A DNA stretch of 40,372 bases, from positions 1 through 40,372 of the forward strand of contig JAEWZY010000078.1 in assembly GCA_023394955.1 (NCBI GenBank). The letters are read 5' to 3'. A program made the translations under genes and the position numbers. The stretch comes from Bacillota bacterium. GTDB taxonomy: Bacteria > Bacillota > UBA4882 > UBA8346. Each line of letters starts with the position of its first letter. Within the stretch, counting starts at the first letter, position 1. Below are positions 14,569 through 22,900 of the stretch, in pieces. Below the pieces are notes generated by a model that saw only the letters and a list, made by a program, of their open reading frames with translations, was not told where the DNA came from and searched no databases.

Positions 14569-15132
14569 TTAAGTTTGTAAAAAATTCTCGAGCAATTGCT
14601 TTCCTGCATTAGTAAAGATCGATTCCGGATGAAATTGGACTCCGAAAGTCGGGTCTTGTCTATGCTTTAACCCCATTATTAAGTGATCACCGGTAGCGGC
14701 GGTGATCTCAAGTGATTCCGGCATGGTCTCCCGCTTTACCACCAACGAATGATAGCGGACTGCCTCAAAGGTTTCGGGAAGATTCTGAAATAAGTCTTTG
14801 CCGTTATGGTAGATCCGGCTCATCTTGCCATGGACCGGGCGGGGCGCCCGAACAATCTCACTCCCGAACAATTCGCCGATACACTGGTGCCCGAGGCAAA
14901 CGCCGAGGATTGGAATTCTTCCCGTAAAAAATCTGATGGCCGCCATTGAAATGCCGCTCTCCTTCGGAGCGCCCGGTCCCGGAGAGATCACCAGGTACTT
15001 TGGTTGCAAAGCCTCAAGCTCTTCGACCCCGACCCGGTCGTTTCGGAAAACTCTCGTCTCAACTTGTAACTCCCCGAAATATTGGACCAAGTTATAAGTG
15101 AATGAGTCATAATTATCGATGACGATCAACAC
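14569..15132 (-). CDS. trpG: Anthranilate synthase glutamine amidotransferase subunit
   Basis: Supplies ammonia from glutamine to TrpE. Class I glutamine amidotransferase: catalytic Cys in LGVCLGHQCIGE, His and Glu in VQFHPESIFT, oxyanion region VISPGPGAPKESG. 187 residues, full length. The start is GTG at 15132, inside the last codons of the aroF-trpE fusion (7-base overlap), with GGGAAGTG upstream, so the two subunits are likely made in equal amounts. In some Firmicutes this subunit also serves folate synthesis; no pab genes are present here to judge that. Confidence 0.96.
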   Translation of the reverse strand: MLIVIDNYDSFTYNLVQYFGELQVETRVFRNDRVGVEELEALQPKYLVISPGPGAPKESGISMAAIRFFTGRIPILGVCLGHQCIGELFGSEIVRAPRPVHGKMSRIYHNGKDLFQNLPETFEAVRYHSLVVKRETMPESLEITAATGDHLIMGLKHRQDPTFGVQFHPESIFTNAGKQLLENFLQT

Positions 15133-17441
15133 CTTGAATCACTTCCCGCCCGGGCCAGCGCGGCCAACATCGCCCCAGCCTTATTCATTGATTCTTCGTA
15201 TTCCCGCTCCGGCTCCGAATCGGCTACGATTCCCGCCCCCACCTGAAGATGGGCTTTCCGGTCCTTGAATAACACCGTCCGGATGGTGATGCAGGTATCC
15301 ATATTACCGTTAAACCCTATATACCCGACTGCTCCGCCGTAAAACCCCCGTCTGGCAGGCTCTAACTCATCAATAATTTCCATGGCCCGGATTTTCGGGG
15401 CCCCCGATAGCGTCCCCGCCGGAAATACCGCCCGGAACAAGTCAAAACACGAGTAACCGGGAGTCAATTCTCCCTGGATCTCGGAGACAATATGCATCAC
15501 ATGCGAGTAGAACTCGACCGCCATTAACTCTTTCACCCGGACGCTTCCGAATCCGCAAACCCGTCCCAGATCATTCCGGCCCAAGTCCACCAACATAACA
15601 TGTTCGGCCCGTTCTTTCTCGTCAGCCAATAGTTCCCGGCGCAATCTTTCGTCCTCCGCGGCCGAACCACCGCGAGGCCTGGTGCCGGCGATGGGCTTTA
15701 AGGTAGCTATCCCGTCCGCCAAGCGGACCATAACCTCGGGTGAGGAACCCGCCAGCCGCAACGGGCCGAAATCCAGATAAAACAAGTAGGGGGAGGGATT
15801 GATAGTCCGGAGCAGCCGGTAAAAGAGAAACGGGTCCCCTGAATAGTCCTGGCTGATCCGATGGGACAAGACCACTTGAAAGGCATCCCCGGCCCGGATA
15901 TACTCTTTAATCCGCTCCACCCTTTCCATAAATTCAGCTTTGGAGAGAGTACACTCCCGGGGCGAATCAATCCCCTCACCTGTTTTGTTCGGTATGGGGT
16001 CCAAATGTATTTCATGGTCAAAACGGGTTAAAACACCCTCCAATTCCCGTTCCGCTCCACGGAAAGAAGCCTCTAAATCGTCCTCTTCAACCCGGCTTAA
16101 TACAATAAGGGTTATTTTATGAGAAACATGGTCAAACCGGGCCAGGTATTTCGGGACAATCCAGTGAAGATCCGGCAAACCGGTCAGGGGCTTGGCTTGT
16201 GACGGCAGCTTTTCAATCTCCCGGACATAATCATATCCGGTATATCCGACCGCCCCGCCGTAAAACGCGCCCAGTTCCGGCAGGGGGGCTACTTTTAAAG
16301 AATTCAGCATCTTTTCAATCTCCGCCATCGGTTCGCCTTTAATCAGGGATGAACCGTTGTGATCGGCGCAGGTAAGTACCCCGCCGGATGCTTTAAAAAC
16401 CAATAACGGGTCCCACCCGATAAACGAATAACGCCCCACTTGTTCACCCCGGTCGACGCTTTCCAGCAAAAAACCCCCTGCTCCTTGGGTCAGCTTAGTA
16501 AAGGCGGTCACCGGAGTCTCCGCGTCATTGACCAATTCGGTATAGACCGGTATATGGCGGTGACCGGCAGCAGCCAATTGTTGATACCCTTTGAAATCCG
16601 GCGCAATCAAAGGGGTGTTCCTTTCCATTTGCCGCCGCTTCAAAGCCAATTGTTTCATTAAACTCTGAAACCCTGAAAAGTCAAGTGATTGCACCCCATC
16701 AGACAGCGCGGCGGTGGGATCGGGATGAACTTCAACGATTAACCCGTCCGCTCCGGCGGAAAGGGCCGCCTTGGCCACTGGGATGACCAGATCGCTTCGG
16801 CCCGTACCGTGGCTGGGATCGGCGAAGACCGGCAGATGAGTTAATTGTTTCAATAAAGGGATCGCATTAATATCCAGCGTGTTTCTGGTAATCGTCTCAA
16901 AAGTGCGAATGCCCCGTTCACACAGGATAACCCGGGGGTTGCCCTCTTTCAGGATGTACTCGGCCGCCTGTAACAACTCTTGAATCGTCGCCGAAAGGCC
17001 CCGCTTTAGTAATACCGGTAGAAGGCATTTTCCCGCCGCTTTTAGAAGTTCAAAATTTTGCATGTTTCGGGCGCCGATTTGAATCAGATCCGCATATCCG
17101 GCCACCTCTTCAACCTGGGCGACTCCGGTCACCTCAACCACTGTGAATAAACCCGTCCCGGCTCTGGCTTTCGCTAAATACTCAAGGCCGATTCGGCCCA
17201 GCCCTTGAAAACTATAAGGCGAACTTCGCGGTTTATATACTCCTCCTCTTAATCCTTGCGCGCCGTAGTCCTTCACAAATTTGGCCACATTTAGCAGTTG
17301 TTCTTCCGACTCCACCGCACACGGTCCGGCGATGATCACCGGGCTACCGTCGCCCACCCTGATGCTCCCGAGTTCAAAACAACTCTTGGTCCCAGTCGCC
17401 CTCACCAAGGGTAGGTTCTCTAAAAACTCCTCTCGACTCAA
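15126..17441 (-). CDS. DAHP synthase (AroF type) fused to anthranilate synthase component I (TrpE)
   Basis: The 771-residue protein joins the first enzyme of the shikimate pathway to the first of the tryptophan branch. Residues 1-270 are a type I-beta DAHP synthase: IIAGPCAVESEEQ (36-48), RGGVYKPRSSPYSFQGLG (65-82), QIGARNMQN, DPSHGTGRSDLV. Residues about 285-771 are a complete TrpE with the feedback-site motif LLES (325-328), LAGSSPEVMVRL, KPIAGTRPRGG, GTLSGAPKIRAMEIID and the terminal GAGIVADSEPEREYEES. The start is TTG at 17441 after GGAGGAG; no ATG fits. The fusion has no internal gap or frameshift. Its leader carries a TRAP site and attenuator. Tryptophan could thus set flux at chorismate entry and branch point in one polypeptide; feedback behaviour is inferred, not seen. 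Confidence 0.95.
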   Translation of the reverse strand: MSREEFLENLPLVRATGTKSCFELGSIRVGDGSPVIIAGPCAVESEEQLLNVAKFVKDYGAQGLRGGVYKPRSSPYSFQGLGRIGLEYLAKARAGTGLFTVVEVTGVAQVEEVAGYADLIQIGARNMQNFELLKAAGKCLLPVLLKRGLSATIQELLQAAEYILKEGNPRVILCERGIRTFETITRNTLDINAIPLLKQLTHLPVFADPSHGTGRSDLVIPVAKAALSAGADGLIVEVHPDPTAALSDGVQSLDFSGFQSLMKQLALKRRQMERNTPLIAPDFKGYQQLAAAGHRHIPVYTELVNDAETPVTAFTKLTQGAGGFLLESVDRGEQVGRYSFIGWDPLLVFKASGGVLTCADHNGSSLIKGEPMAEIEKMLNSLKVAPLPELGAFYGGAVGYTGYDYVREIEKLPSQAKPLTGLPDLHWIVPKYLARFDHVSHKITLIVLSRVEEDDLEASFRGAERELEGVLTRFDHEIHLDPIPNKTGEGIDSPRECTLSKAEFMERVERIKEYIRAGDAFQVVLSHRISQDYSGDPFLFYRLLRTINPSPYLFYLDFGPLRLAGSSPEVMVRLADGIATLKPIAGTRPRGGSAAEDERLRRELLADEKERAEHVMLVDLGRNDLGRVCGFGSVRVKELMAVEFYSHVMHIVSEIQGELTPGYSCFDLFRAVFPAGTLSGAPKIRAMEIIDELEPARRGFYGGAVGYIGFNGNMDTCITIRTVLFKDRKAHLQVGAGIVADSEPEREYEESMNKAGAMLAALARAGSDSRC

Positions 17442-17464
17442 CTCCGCTCCTCCTTCAAATCAAA

Positions 17465-17500
17465 TTAAAAAAGACCACGACTCCTAAGAGCCTGGTCTTT
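17465..17500 (-). terminator. trp leader attenuator (intrinsic terminator)
   Basis: On the minus strand AAAGACCA (17500-17493) pairs with TGGTCTTT (17477-17470) across a 15-base loop and is followed by a T run. It lies 24 bases before the start codon of aroF-trpE and 21 bases after the last TRAP triplet. Upstream GAGCC (within the triplets) plus GGT..ATCTT can pair with AAAGACC.GGCTC, giving a competing antiterminator that TRAP binding would block. Confidence 0.88.
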
Positions 17501-17521
17501 AATGAAGATCAACCATGACTG

Positions 17522-17578
17522 CTCAGCTCGGCTCAACTAAAAACTCAACTTTACTATCCTAATCTCAACCCTAATCTC
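17522..17578 (-). promoter_or_regulatory. TRAP-binding site: eleven NAG triplets in the trp leader
   Basis: Reading the minus strand downward: GAG, UAG, GAG, UAG, UAG, AAG, GAG, UAG, GAG, GAG, GAG. Spacers are 2 bases except two of 4 bases. TRAP is an 11-subunit ring that binds eleven (G/U)AG triplets, one per subunit, and prefers 2-3 base spacers. Ten of eleven match the preferred form. The mtrB gene lies immediately upstream and an attenuator immediately downstream. Confidence 0.92.
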
Positions 17579-17599
17579 AACTGTAATGATTTTGCCTAT

Positions 17600-17621
17600 G
17601 GGATGATTCATGAATCATCCC
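17600..17621. promoter_or_regulatory. Perfect 22-bp palindrome between mtrB and the TRAP triplets
   Basis: The half-site GGGATGATTCA is followed by its exact complement. In RNA from the mtrB promoter it would form a hairpin just 5' of the triplets, the position of the TRAP-contacting 5' stem-loop in the Bacillus subtilis leader. It has no T tract, so it is not an intrinsic terminator. A DNA-level operator or an RNA-processing hairpin are alternatives. Confidence 0.6.
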
Positions 17622-17656
17622 TAAATTTCAATGGACGGATACCGTCCGTTCCATTT

Positions 17657-17899
17657 CTATTCTTTGCCGGTGGGAATGGTTCCGTGTTTGGTGTAAACTT
17701 CGGCTTTGCCTCTAATCTTCATGGCCGAAGTATGTTCGGTAAATTGAAAGATCATTATCTCGCCCCGGTCCAATTTTTCGGTATGGTGAAACTTGGTGTC
17801 CCTACCCCGGGTCAGGCCGATGATTGTTACTCCGTCCTCCAAGGCGCGGACTACAATATAATCGCCGCCGATTGATTCATAATGCTCCATTTGGTCCAT
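17657..17899 (-). CDS. mtrB: Trp RNA-binding attenuation protein (TRAP)
   Basis: An 80-residue protein that clearly matches Bacillus MtrB: YIVVRALEDGVTIIGLTRG, DTKFHHTEKLDRGEIMIFQF and TEHTSAMKIRGKAEVYTKHG. The Lys/Lys/Arg RNA-contact residues of the family (in EKLDRG and KIRGKA) and the tryptophan-contact Thr/His loops are kept. TRAP forms an 11-mer ring that binds triplets in trp leader RNA when tryptophan is abundant. The ATG at 17899 follows GGAG, with a consensus promoter 40 bases upstream. The gene is the first of the trp unit, ahead of the leader it would control, rather than paired with mtrA as in B. subtilis. No anti-TRAP gene is seen. Confidence 0.95.
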   Translation of the reverse strand: MDQMEHYESIGGDYIVVRALEDGVTIIGLTRGRDTKFHHTEKLDRGEIMIFQFTEHTSAMKIRGKAEVYTKHGTIPTGKE

Positions 17900-17936
17900 T
17901 TTTTCTCCATTTACATATGTCTAATATTTTTACCTT

Positions 17937-17966
17937 ATTATAGTAAACCTTAGCGCTAACTGTCAA
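17937..17966 (-). promoter_or_regulatory. Consensus sigma-A promoter for mtrB and probably the trp operon
   Basis: TTGACA (17966-17961), 18-base spacer, TATAAT (17942-17937). The spacer contains the 10-bp palindrome TTAGCGCTAA (17950-17959), a possible operator. No second clear promoter or terminator is seen between mtrB and aroF-trpE, so a common mtrB-trp transcript is likely. Confidence 0.88.
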
Positions 17967-17988
17967 GAATTTATTTGAAAGAAAGGCT

Positions 17989-18612
17989 TTAAGTATTCGC
18001 CTCCGGAGCAACCGGTTTTAGGTCATCCCCATTTTCAAAAAAACAATGAAATGAATATAGCTCACCGAACATCACCATCCGGTCGCCAGTGGTTAAAACC
18101 TCCAATCCCTTGGGGAACGGAGTAATCCGGCCCTGACGCTCAATGGCCAGAACCAATAGGTTTTTCTTTCTCAAGTCCAACTCGGCCAGGGTTTTGGAGT
18201 TCACTCCGGAACCATCGTCGATTTCCTTATAGATAATGCCCCAGTTCTGGTTGAGATTGAAGATTCGGTCGAACCGTTCGCTTTGATGAGCGTGGCCTTC
18301 CAAATACCAATAAACGTGTGTTAGTATTAATAATATTAAAACCGGCAAAAAGGCTAATTCCCGCGAATTGACCCAAGTAATACCGAAGATCAGTAACATT
18401 AACCACCAGGTTTTACCCAGAAACAGCGCCCAGGACCCGTTCGGCCCGGGATTAACCGGAAGATTAGCGCCGTTTTGGAACATAATCCATTCCCAAGTTA
18501 ATCGTAGCGCTGCCGGATATTTGTTCCCATCCCTAATCAACCGGTAGATTAATAAAGCCAGAGCGGTAAAATTGAGTCCGATTATTATTAAAAGTTTACA
18601 GATCGCCGCCAT
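17989..18612 (-). CDS. Membrane protein with C-terminal TrkA-C (RCK_C) domain
   Basis: N-terminal half has three to four membrane helices (LLIIIGLNFTALALLIYRLI; WWLMLLIFGITWV; AFLPVLILLILTHVYWYL). After a linker, residues about 140-195 resemble the RCK_C ligand domain: SKTLAELDLRKKNLLVLAIE, GLEVLTTGDRMVMFGEL. RCK_C domains bind small ligands such as c-di-AMP and gate K+ or other ion transport. The membrane part is not a known channel or transporter, so this may be a sensor or accessory subunit. A GTG at 18621 also fits, but the ATG at 18612 has AGGGTG six bases upstream and is preferred. It follows the malic enzyme gene with a 70-base gap. Confidence 0.75.
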   Translation of the reverse strand: MAAICKLLIIIGLNFTALALLIYRLIRDGNKYPAALRLTWEWIMFQNGANLPVNPGPNGSWALFLGKTWWLMLLIFGITWVNSRELAFLPVLILLILTHVYWYLEGHAHQSERFDRIFNLNQNWGIIYKEIDDGSGVNSKTLAELDLRKKNLLVLAIERQGRITPFPKGLEVLTTGDRMVMFGELYSFHCFFENGDDLKPVAPEANT

Positions 18613-18681
18613 ATTCTTCACCCTGTAAAAGATATGTCGGAACAGTCTCAGAAATGACAGGCGCTTTTGATTCCAAAAAAC

Positions 18682-19908
18682 TTATAATAACCCATGATTA
18701 ACCAGGCCTGTTTTCAGTTCTTCCAGCGTTTTAGGTTCTCTGGCCACTTCGGTAGCTATCGCCGCTTGGGCTACCGCCAGCGCTACCGCCGGGACCACTC
18801 GCCGGTCAAATGGCTTAGGTATCACATATTCGGCGCAAAGTTCCGCTCCGGTAACCAGCCCGGCTAAGGCTTTGACGGCAGCCATCTTCATCGCTTCATT
18901 AATTTCCGAAGCCCGGACATCCAATGCCCCCCGGAAAATCCCCGGGAAACCCAGTAAATTATTGATCTGATTTTGCATGTCGGAACGGCCCGAACCGACA
19001 ACCCCGGCGCCGGCAGCCAAGGCTTCTTCCGGCATGATTTCCGGAACCGGATTAGCCATCCCGAAAACGATAGGCCGCGGGGCCATTGACCTGACCATCT
19101 CCCGGCTGACGATTCCCGGCGCCGAGACGCCGATAAACACGTCCGCCCCCGTCAAAGCATCGGCTAAACTACCCCGTTCGCCATCAGGGTTGGTTTGTAA
19201 GGTTATCTGTTCCTGATAAGGATTGGCGGTCCCGCCCGGATACAACCGGCCGTCTTTATCGCAGATTCGAATATTGGCAGGCTTGATCCCAATATTGATT
19301 AACATTTTAGCGATGGCCAGTCCTGCGGCGCCGGCCCCGCTAACCACTACTTTGGCTTGGGCCAGCTCTTTGCCGACCACTTTCAAAGCATTCATCAGTC
19401 CGGCGCAACAAATGACCGCCGTTCCGTGCTGGTCATCATGGAAAACCGGAATATTCAGGGCTTTCTTTAACCGTTCTTCAATCTCGAAACAACGAGGCCC
19501 GGAAATATCTTCTAGGTTAATCCCGCCGAAAGTAGGTTCCAGCCATTTGACCGCTTGGACCAGTTCATCCACATCCTTGGTAGCCAAGCAGATTGGAAAC
19601 CCATCGATATCGGCGAAGTTTTTAAAAAGAACCGCCTTCCCCTCCATCACCGGCAATCCCGCCTCGGGGCCGATATCGCCCAGTCCGAGCACTGCCGTGC
19701 CGTCTGAAACCACCGCTACCGTGTTTCCCCGGTTGGTATACTGATAACTTAAAACCGGATCAGCCGCGATCTCCTTGCAAGGTTCGGCAACCCCCGGTGA
19801 ATATGCTAAACTTAATTCTTTAGCGTTCCGGACCGGCACCTTACTGACAACCTCCAGCTTGCCGCGGTTCACCCGGTGTAATTCTAAAGCTTCTTCATGT
19901 AGATCCAT
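18682..19908 (-). CDS. NAD(P)-dependent malic enzyme
   Basis: Oxidatively decarboxylates malate to pyruvate. The 408-residue bacterial short form has the malic N-domain (AYSPGVAEPC, YTNRGNTVAVVSDGTAVLGL, GPEAGLPVMEGKAVLFK with the catalytic Lys), metal-binding INLEDISGPRCFEIE and VFHDDQHGTAV, and a Rossmann domain (VVSGAGAAGLAIAKML). The start at 19908 (MDLHEEAL) follows CTGGAGGATGG; the frame is open 12 codons further without a good ribosome site. Same strand as the downstream TrkA-C membrane protein, with no terminator between them. Cofactor choice cannot be read with certainty. Confidence 0.93.
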   Translation of the reverse strand: MDLHEEALELHRVNRGKLEVVSKVPVRNAKELSLAYSPGVAEPCKEIAADPVLSYQYTNRGNTVAVVSDGTAVLGLGDIGPEAGLPVMEGKAVLFKNFADIDGFPICLATKDVDELVQAVKWLEPTFGGINLEDISGPRCFEIEERLKKALNIPVFHDDQHGTAVICCAGLMNALKVVGKELAQAKVVVSGAGAAGLAIAKMLINIGIKPANIRICDKDGRLYPGGTANPYQEQITLQTNPDGERGSLADALTGADVFIGVSAPGIVSREMVRSMAPRPIVFGMANPVPEIMPEEALAAGAGVVGSGRSDMQNQINNLLGFPGIFRGALDVRASEINEAMKMAAVKALAGLVTGAELCAEYVIPKPFDRRVVPAVALAVAQAAIATEVAREPKTLEELKTGLVNHGLL

Positions 19909-19997
19909 TCGCCATCCTCCAGTATCTTTGAGAACATTATCCAACTAATATGAGTTTTACCCTCCACTCGCCCCGGTATGACGGGGTGGATTACTAA

Positions 19998-22900
19998 TTA
20001 CAGCTTACAGCGCCATTCATAACTACAGTTCCGGCAATCCCCCCTCTTGGGATAGGCCCCGGGGAGGTCGTGTCCGTTAATAAACTCCGCCATTGCCTTT
20101 ACCTCTTCCACCAACCGTTCCAATGAAGCCTGATCCAAGGGAACCTCCACTCCTTGGTCCGGGTAAGGAAAGTACAATACCGCCCGTTCGGGCAGTCTTC
20201 CCCAGAGCGCCTGCACAGCCAAGGCGTATAGCCTTAGCTGCGGATAATATGATTCGGCGATTACCGGCGCCCGTTCCGCCGGGACCCGGTGGGTCTTATA
20301 ATCAACTAAAATTAATTCTCCGGCCCGGTTTTGAATCACCCGATCGAACCGGCCTTCCACCCTGAGTTCCGGAGTTAATTTCAAGAGAAAGGGCGCTTCA
20401 TCCCAATATTTCCCCGTCAGTTTCATATAGGGGCTATTCCTGAAGTTACGCCAGATCCGGCCCAACTCTCCTTTCACCCTCGTTCGATCAATACCCGGCA
20501 GAACGCCGAACATTCCCGCCCATAACTCTTCCGGCCAGGCGTCATCTTCCCGCCCTGCCGCCTGATGAAGAAAATCACCGATCAAAGCTCCTAAGTTATC
20601 ATTTGCTTTTATGGCTCGGGACTCCCCAGGGTTAGCTATCAAACCGCTCAAGCCCAGCCGGTATTGGTAGAAATACTTACGGGGACAATTTAAATAAGTT
20701 AAAATCTCCGAGACCCTTAGAGTTTGGGTTTCAGCTTCGACTGTGACGGCCACCTCCATGCTTGCTTTCCTGAGAGGACATTCCGCTTCTAATTGGGGCA
20801 ATATTTTATCGAGAATGAGCTCGAACCGGGTTCTGAGTGGGGCCTCAGTTATATCCCGGACCACTTTAACCGGAATGCCTTCATAATCAAGTGCTTCTTC
20901 CGCTTCACCCAGAGGCATTAAAAGCTCAAACCATTTCATCCAGCAGTTGGCAGTCTCTAAGGTGGTCCCCTGGGAACTGCTGTGACCGGAGCCGGCCATG
21001 ATCAAGCGTTGTCTGGCCCTGGTCATCGCCACGTAAAGCAAACGTTTTATCTCGGAAATTTCTTCCCGTCTATTCTGCTGTTTAATCGCTTCCCAAAGGG
21101 AAGATGGGGCGATGGATTCCGTCTCCGGCCGGATATTCATTCCCAAACCGATCCGCTTATGGAAGGCTAAATTTCCTTGCTTTCTGAAGTTGAATCGCCG
21201 GTCCAGTTCCGGGATGATCACCACCGGGAACTCCAAACCCTTCGACCGGTGAATGGTCATCATTCGGACCACATTGCCCAACTCGGCTTCGGTCGGGGCT
21301 TCACTCTCCAAAATTCCCATCCCTTCAAGGTCAGCGATGAAAGATAGAAAACGGTTTAAATCGTGGAATCCTTTGGCTACGAACTCATCGGCCTTGGCCA
21401 ATAGTTTTTCCAGATTAGCCACTCGTTGGGAACCGTGAGACGAAGCCCAGAGCATCTCCGGATAATGACACCGCTTGAGGGCGGTCCGGATAATACCCGG
21501 TATTTGAAGCATTTCCCGTTTTTGAAGGAGATCATTGATGAGCTCGCGAAATTCCGATAACCGTTCCCGTTCCGCTGCTGGAATCTCCTTGGAAAATTCC
21601 GGGGCTTCATAAAATTCCTTAACTAAATCCCCCTTTTGACCCAACCAAAACAGTCCGGCCTCGGAAAGGCCGACATAGGGAGAGGTTAACAAAGCCGACA
21701 AAGCCAGGGAATCATAGCGTTGTTGCACCAGACGCAATAGGTTTAATTGGTCGAGGATCTCCTGCCGGTGGTAAAAGTCGCCGCCACAAGAATTGTAATA
21801 TGGGATTCCCATGCTTTGAAATGCCTGTTGATAAAGGCGGACCGAACTGCCGGCCCTGAACAGCAAAACAATGTCCCCATAATTAACCGGACAATCTCCG
21901 GATTGGCTTTCCCGGACCAGTTGGTCTATTCTGCTCGCTACCATTGTAGCTTCTACAGCCCGGTCGGTGGTCCCGGTTAATAAAAACTCAATTCCGGAGC
22001 CCGGTTGGGACTTGGTCGCCTGAAGCGGTTGATATTCAAAGGCCTCATCCTCAAAAATCCGGTTGGAGACATGATTAATAAAATCGATCACCACCCGGTC
22101 CGAACGGTAATTTTCCGAAAGGGCGACCACTGCCCCGCCTCGGCTGCGGACCTCATCGCTCAGTTCGGTGATTAACCCAGCCTCAGCTCCGCGAAAACGG
22201 TAAATTGATTGCTTGATATCGCCTACGGCCATCAAACGCCCTCCTTGATAGTCTTTACCTATCAATAGGCTGATTAAATCCATCTGCAAACCGTTGGTAT
22301 CCTGAAACTCATCAACCAATATGTATTTAATGCCCTGCCGGACCTTGGCCGCCAGATCCGGAAATCTCCGCAGCAAATTCCTGGCCAACAACTGTTGATC
22401 GGTAAAATCAACCAAACCCTTCTCCAGTTTGGCCTGGGTATACTCTTGATCAATCCTTCCCAAAAGCGTTTCTAAAACCGGTAATCTTTTTAAACACTCC
22501 CGATCGAGCAGTTTTTGGCTGATACTTTCCAGTATAATATGGATTAAGGTTAAGCGCTCTTTTAAAACTTTCGGCAAGTTTCCGGGGAGCATTTTCCGGA
22601 TTTCCGCTAAAACCCGAATTACTTCTTCAAATGAATTTTCCGCGCCTAAAATCCTTTGATAATCAGGCCATTTTGCTTGGAAAGAGGCGATAATCTCCGT
22701 AGCCCGATCCGTCAGCTTTTGGCCCCGGCAAAATTCCAAAAAATCGGCCAGCTCCGCAATGAGGCCATCAAGGTTATAAATTTCCGGTTGGTTAAGGCGG
22801 GCCATTGATAATTCACCGATTACGGCAAAAGCGCTCCCGCTCTCTCTAATGGAACCAAAGACAACGGCCAGGTCGTTTTGGAATTGCTCCCAGCCATGTT

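Noticed and set aside
17465..17660. T-box riboswitch in the trp leader
   Set aside because: No T-box consensus or specifier stem is seen, whereas eleven NAG triplets and mtrB explain the leader.
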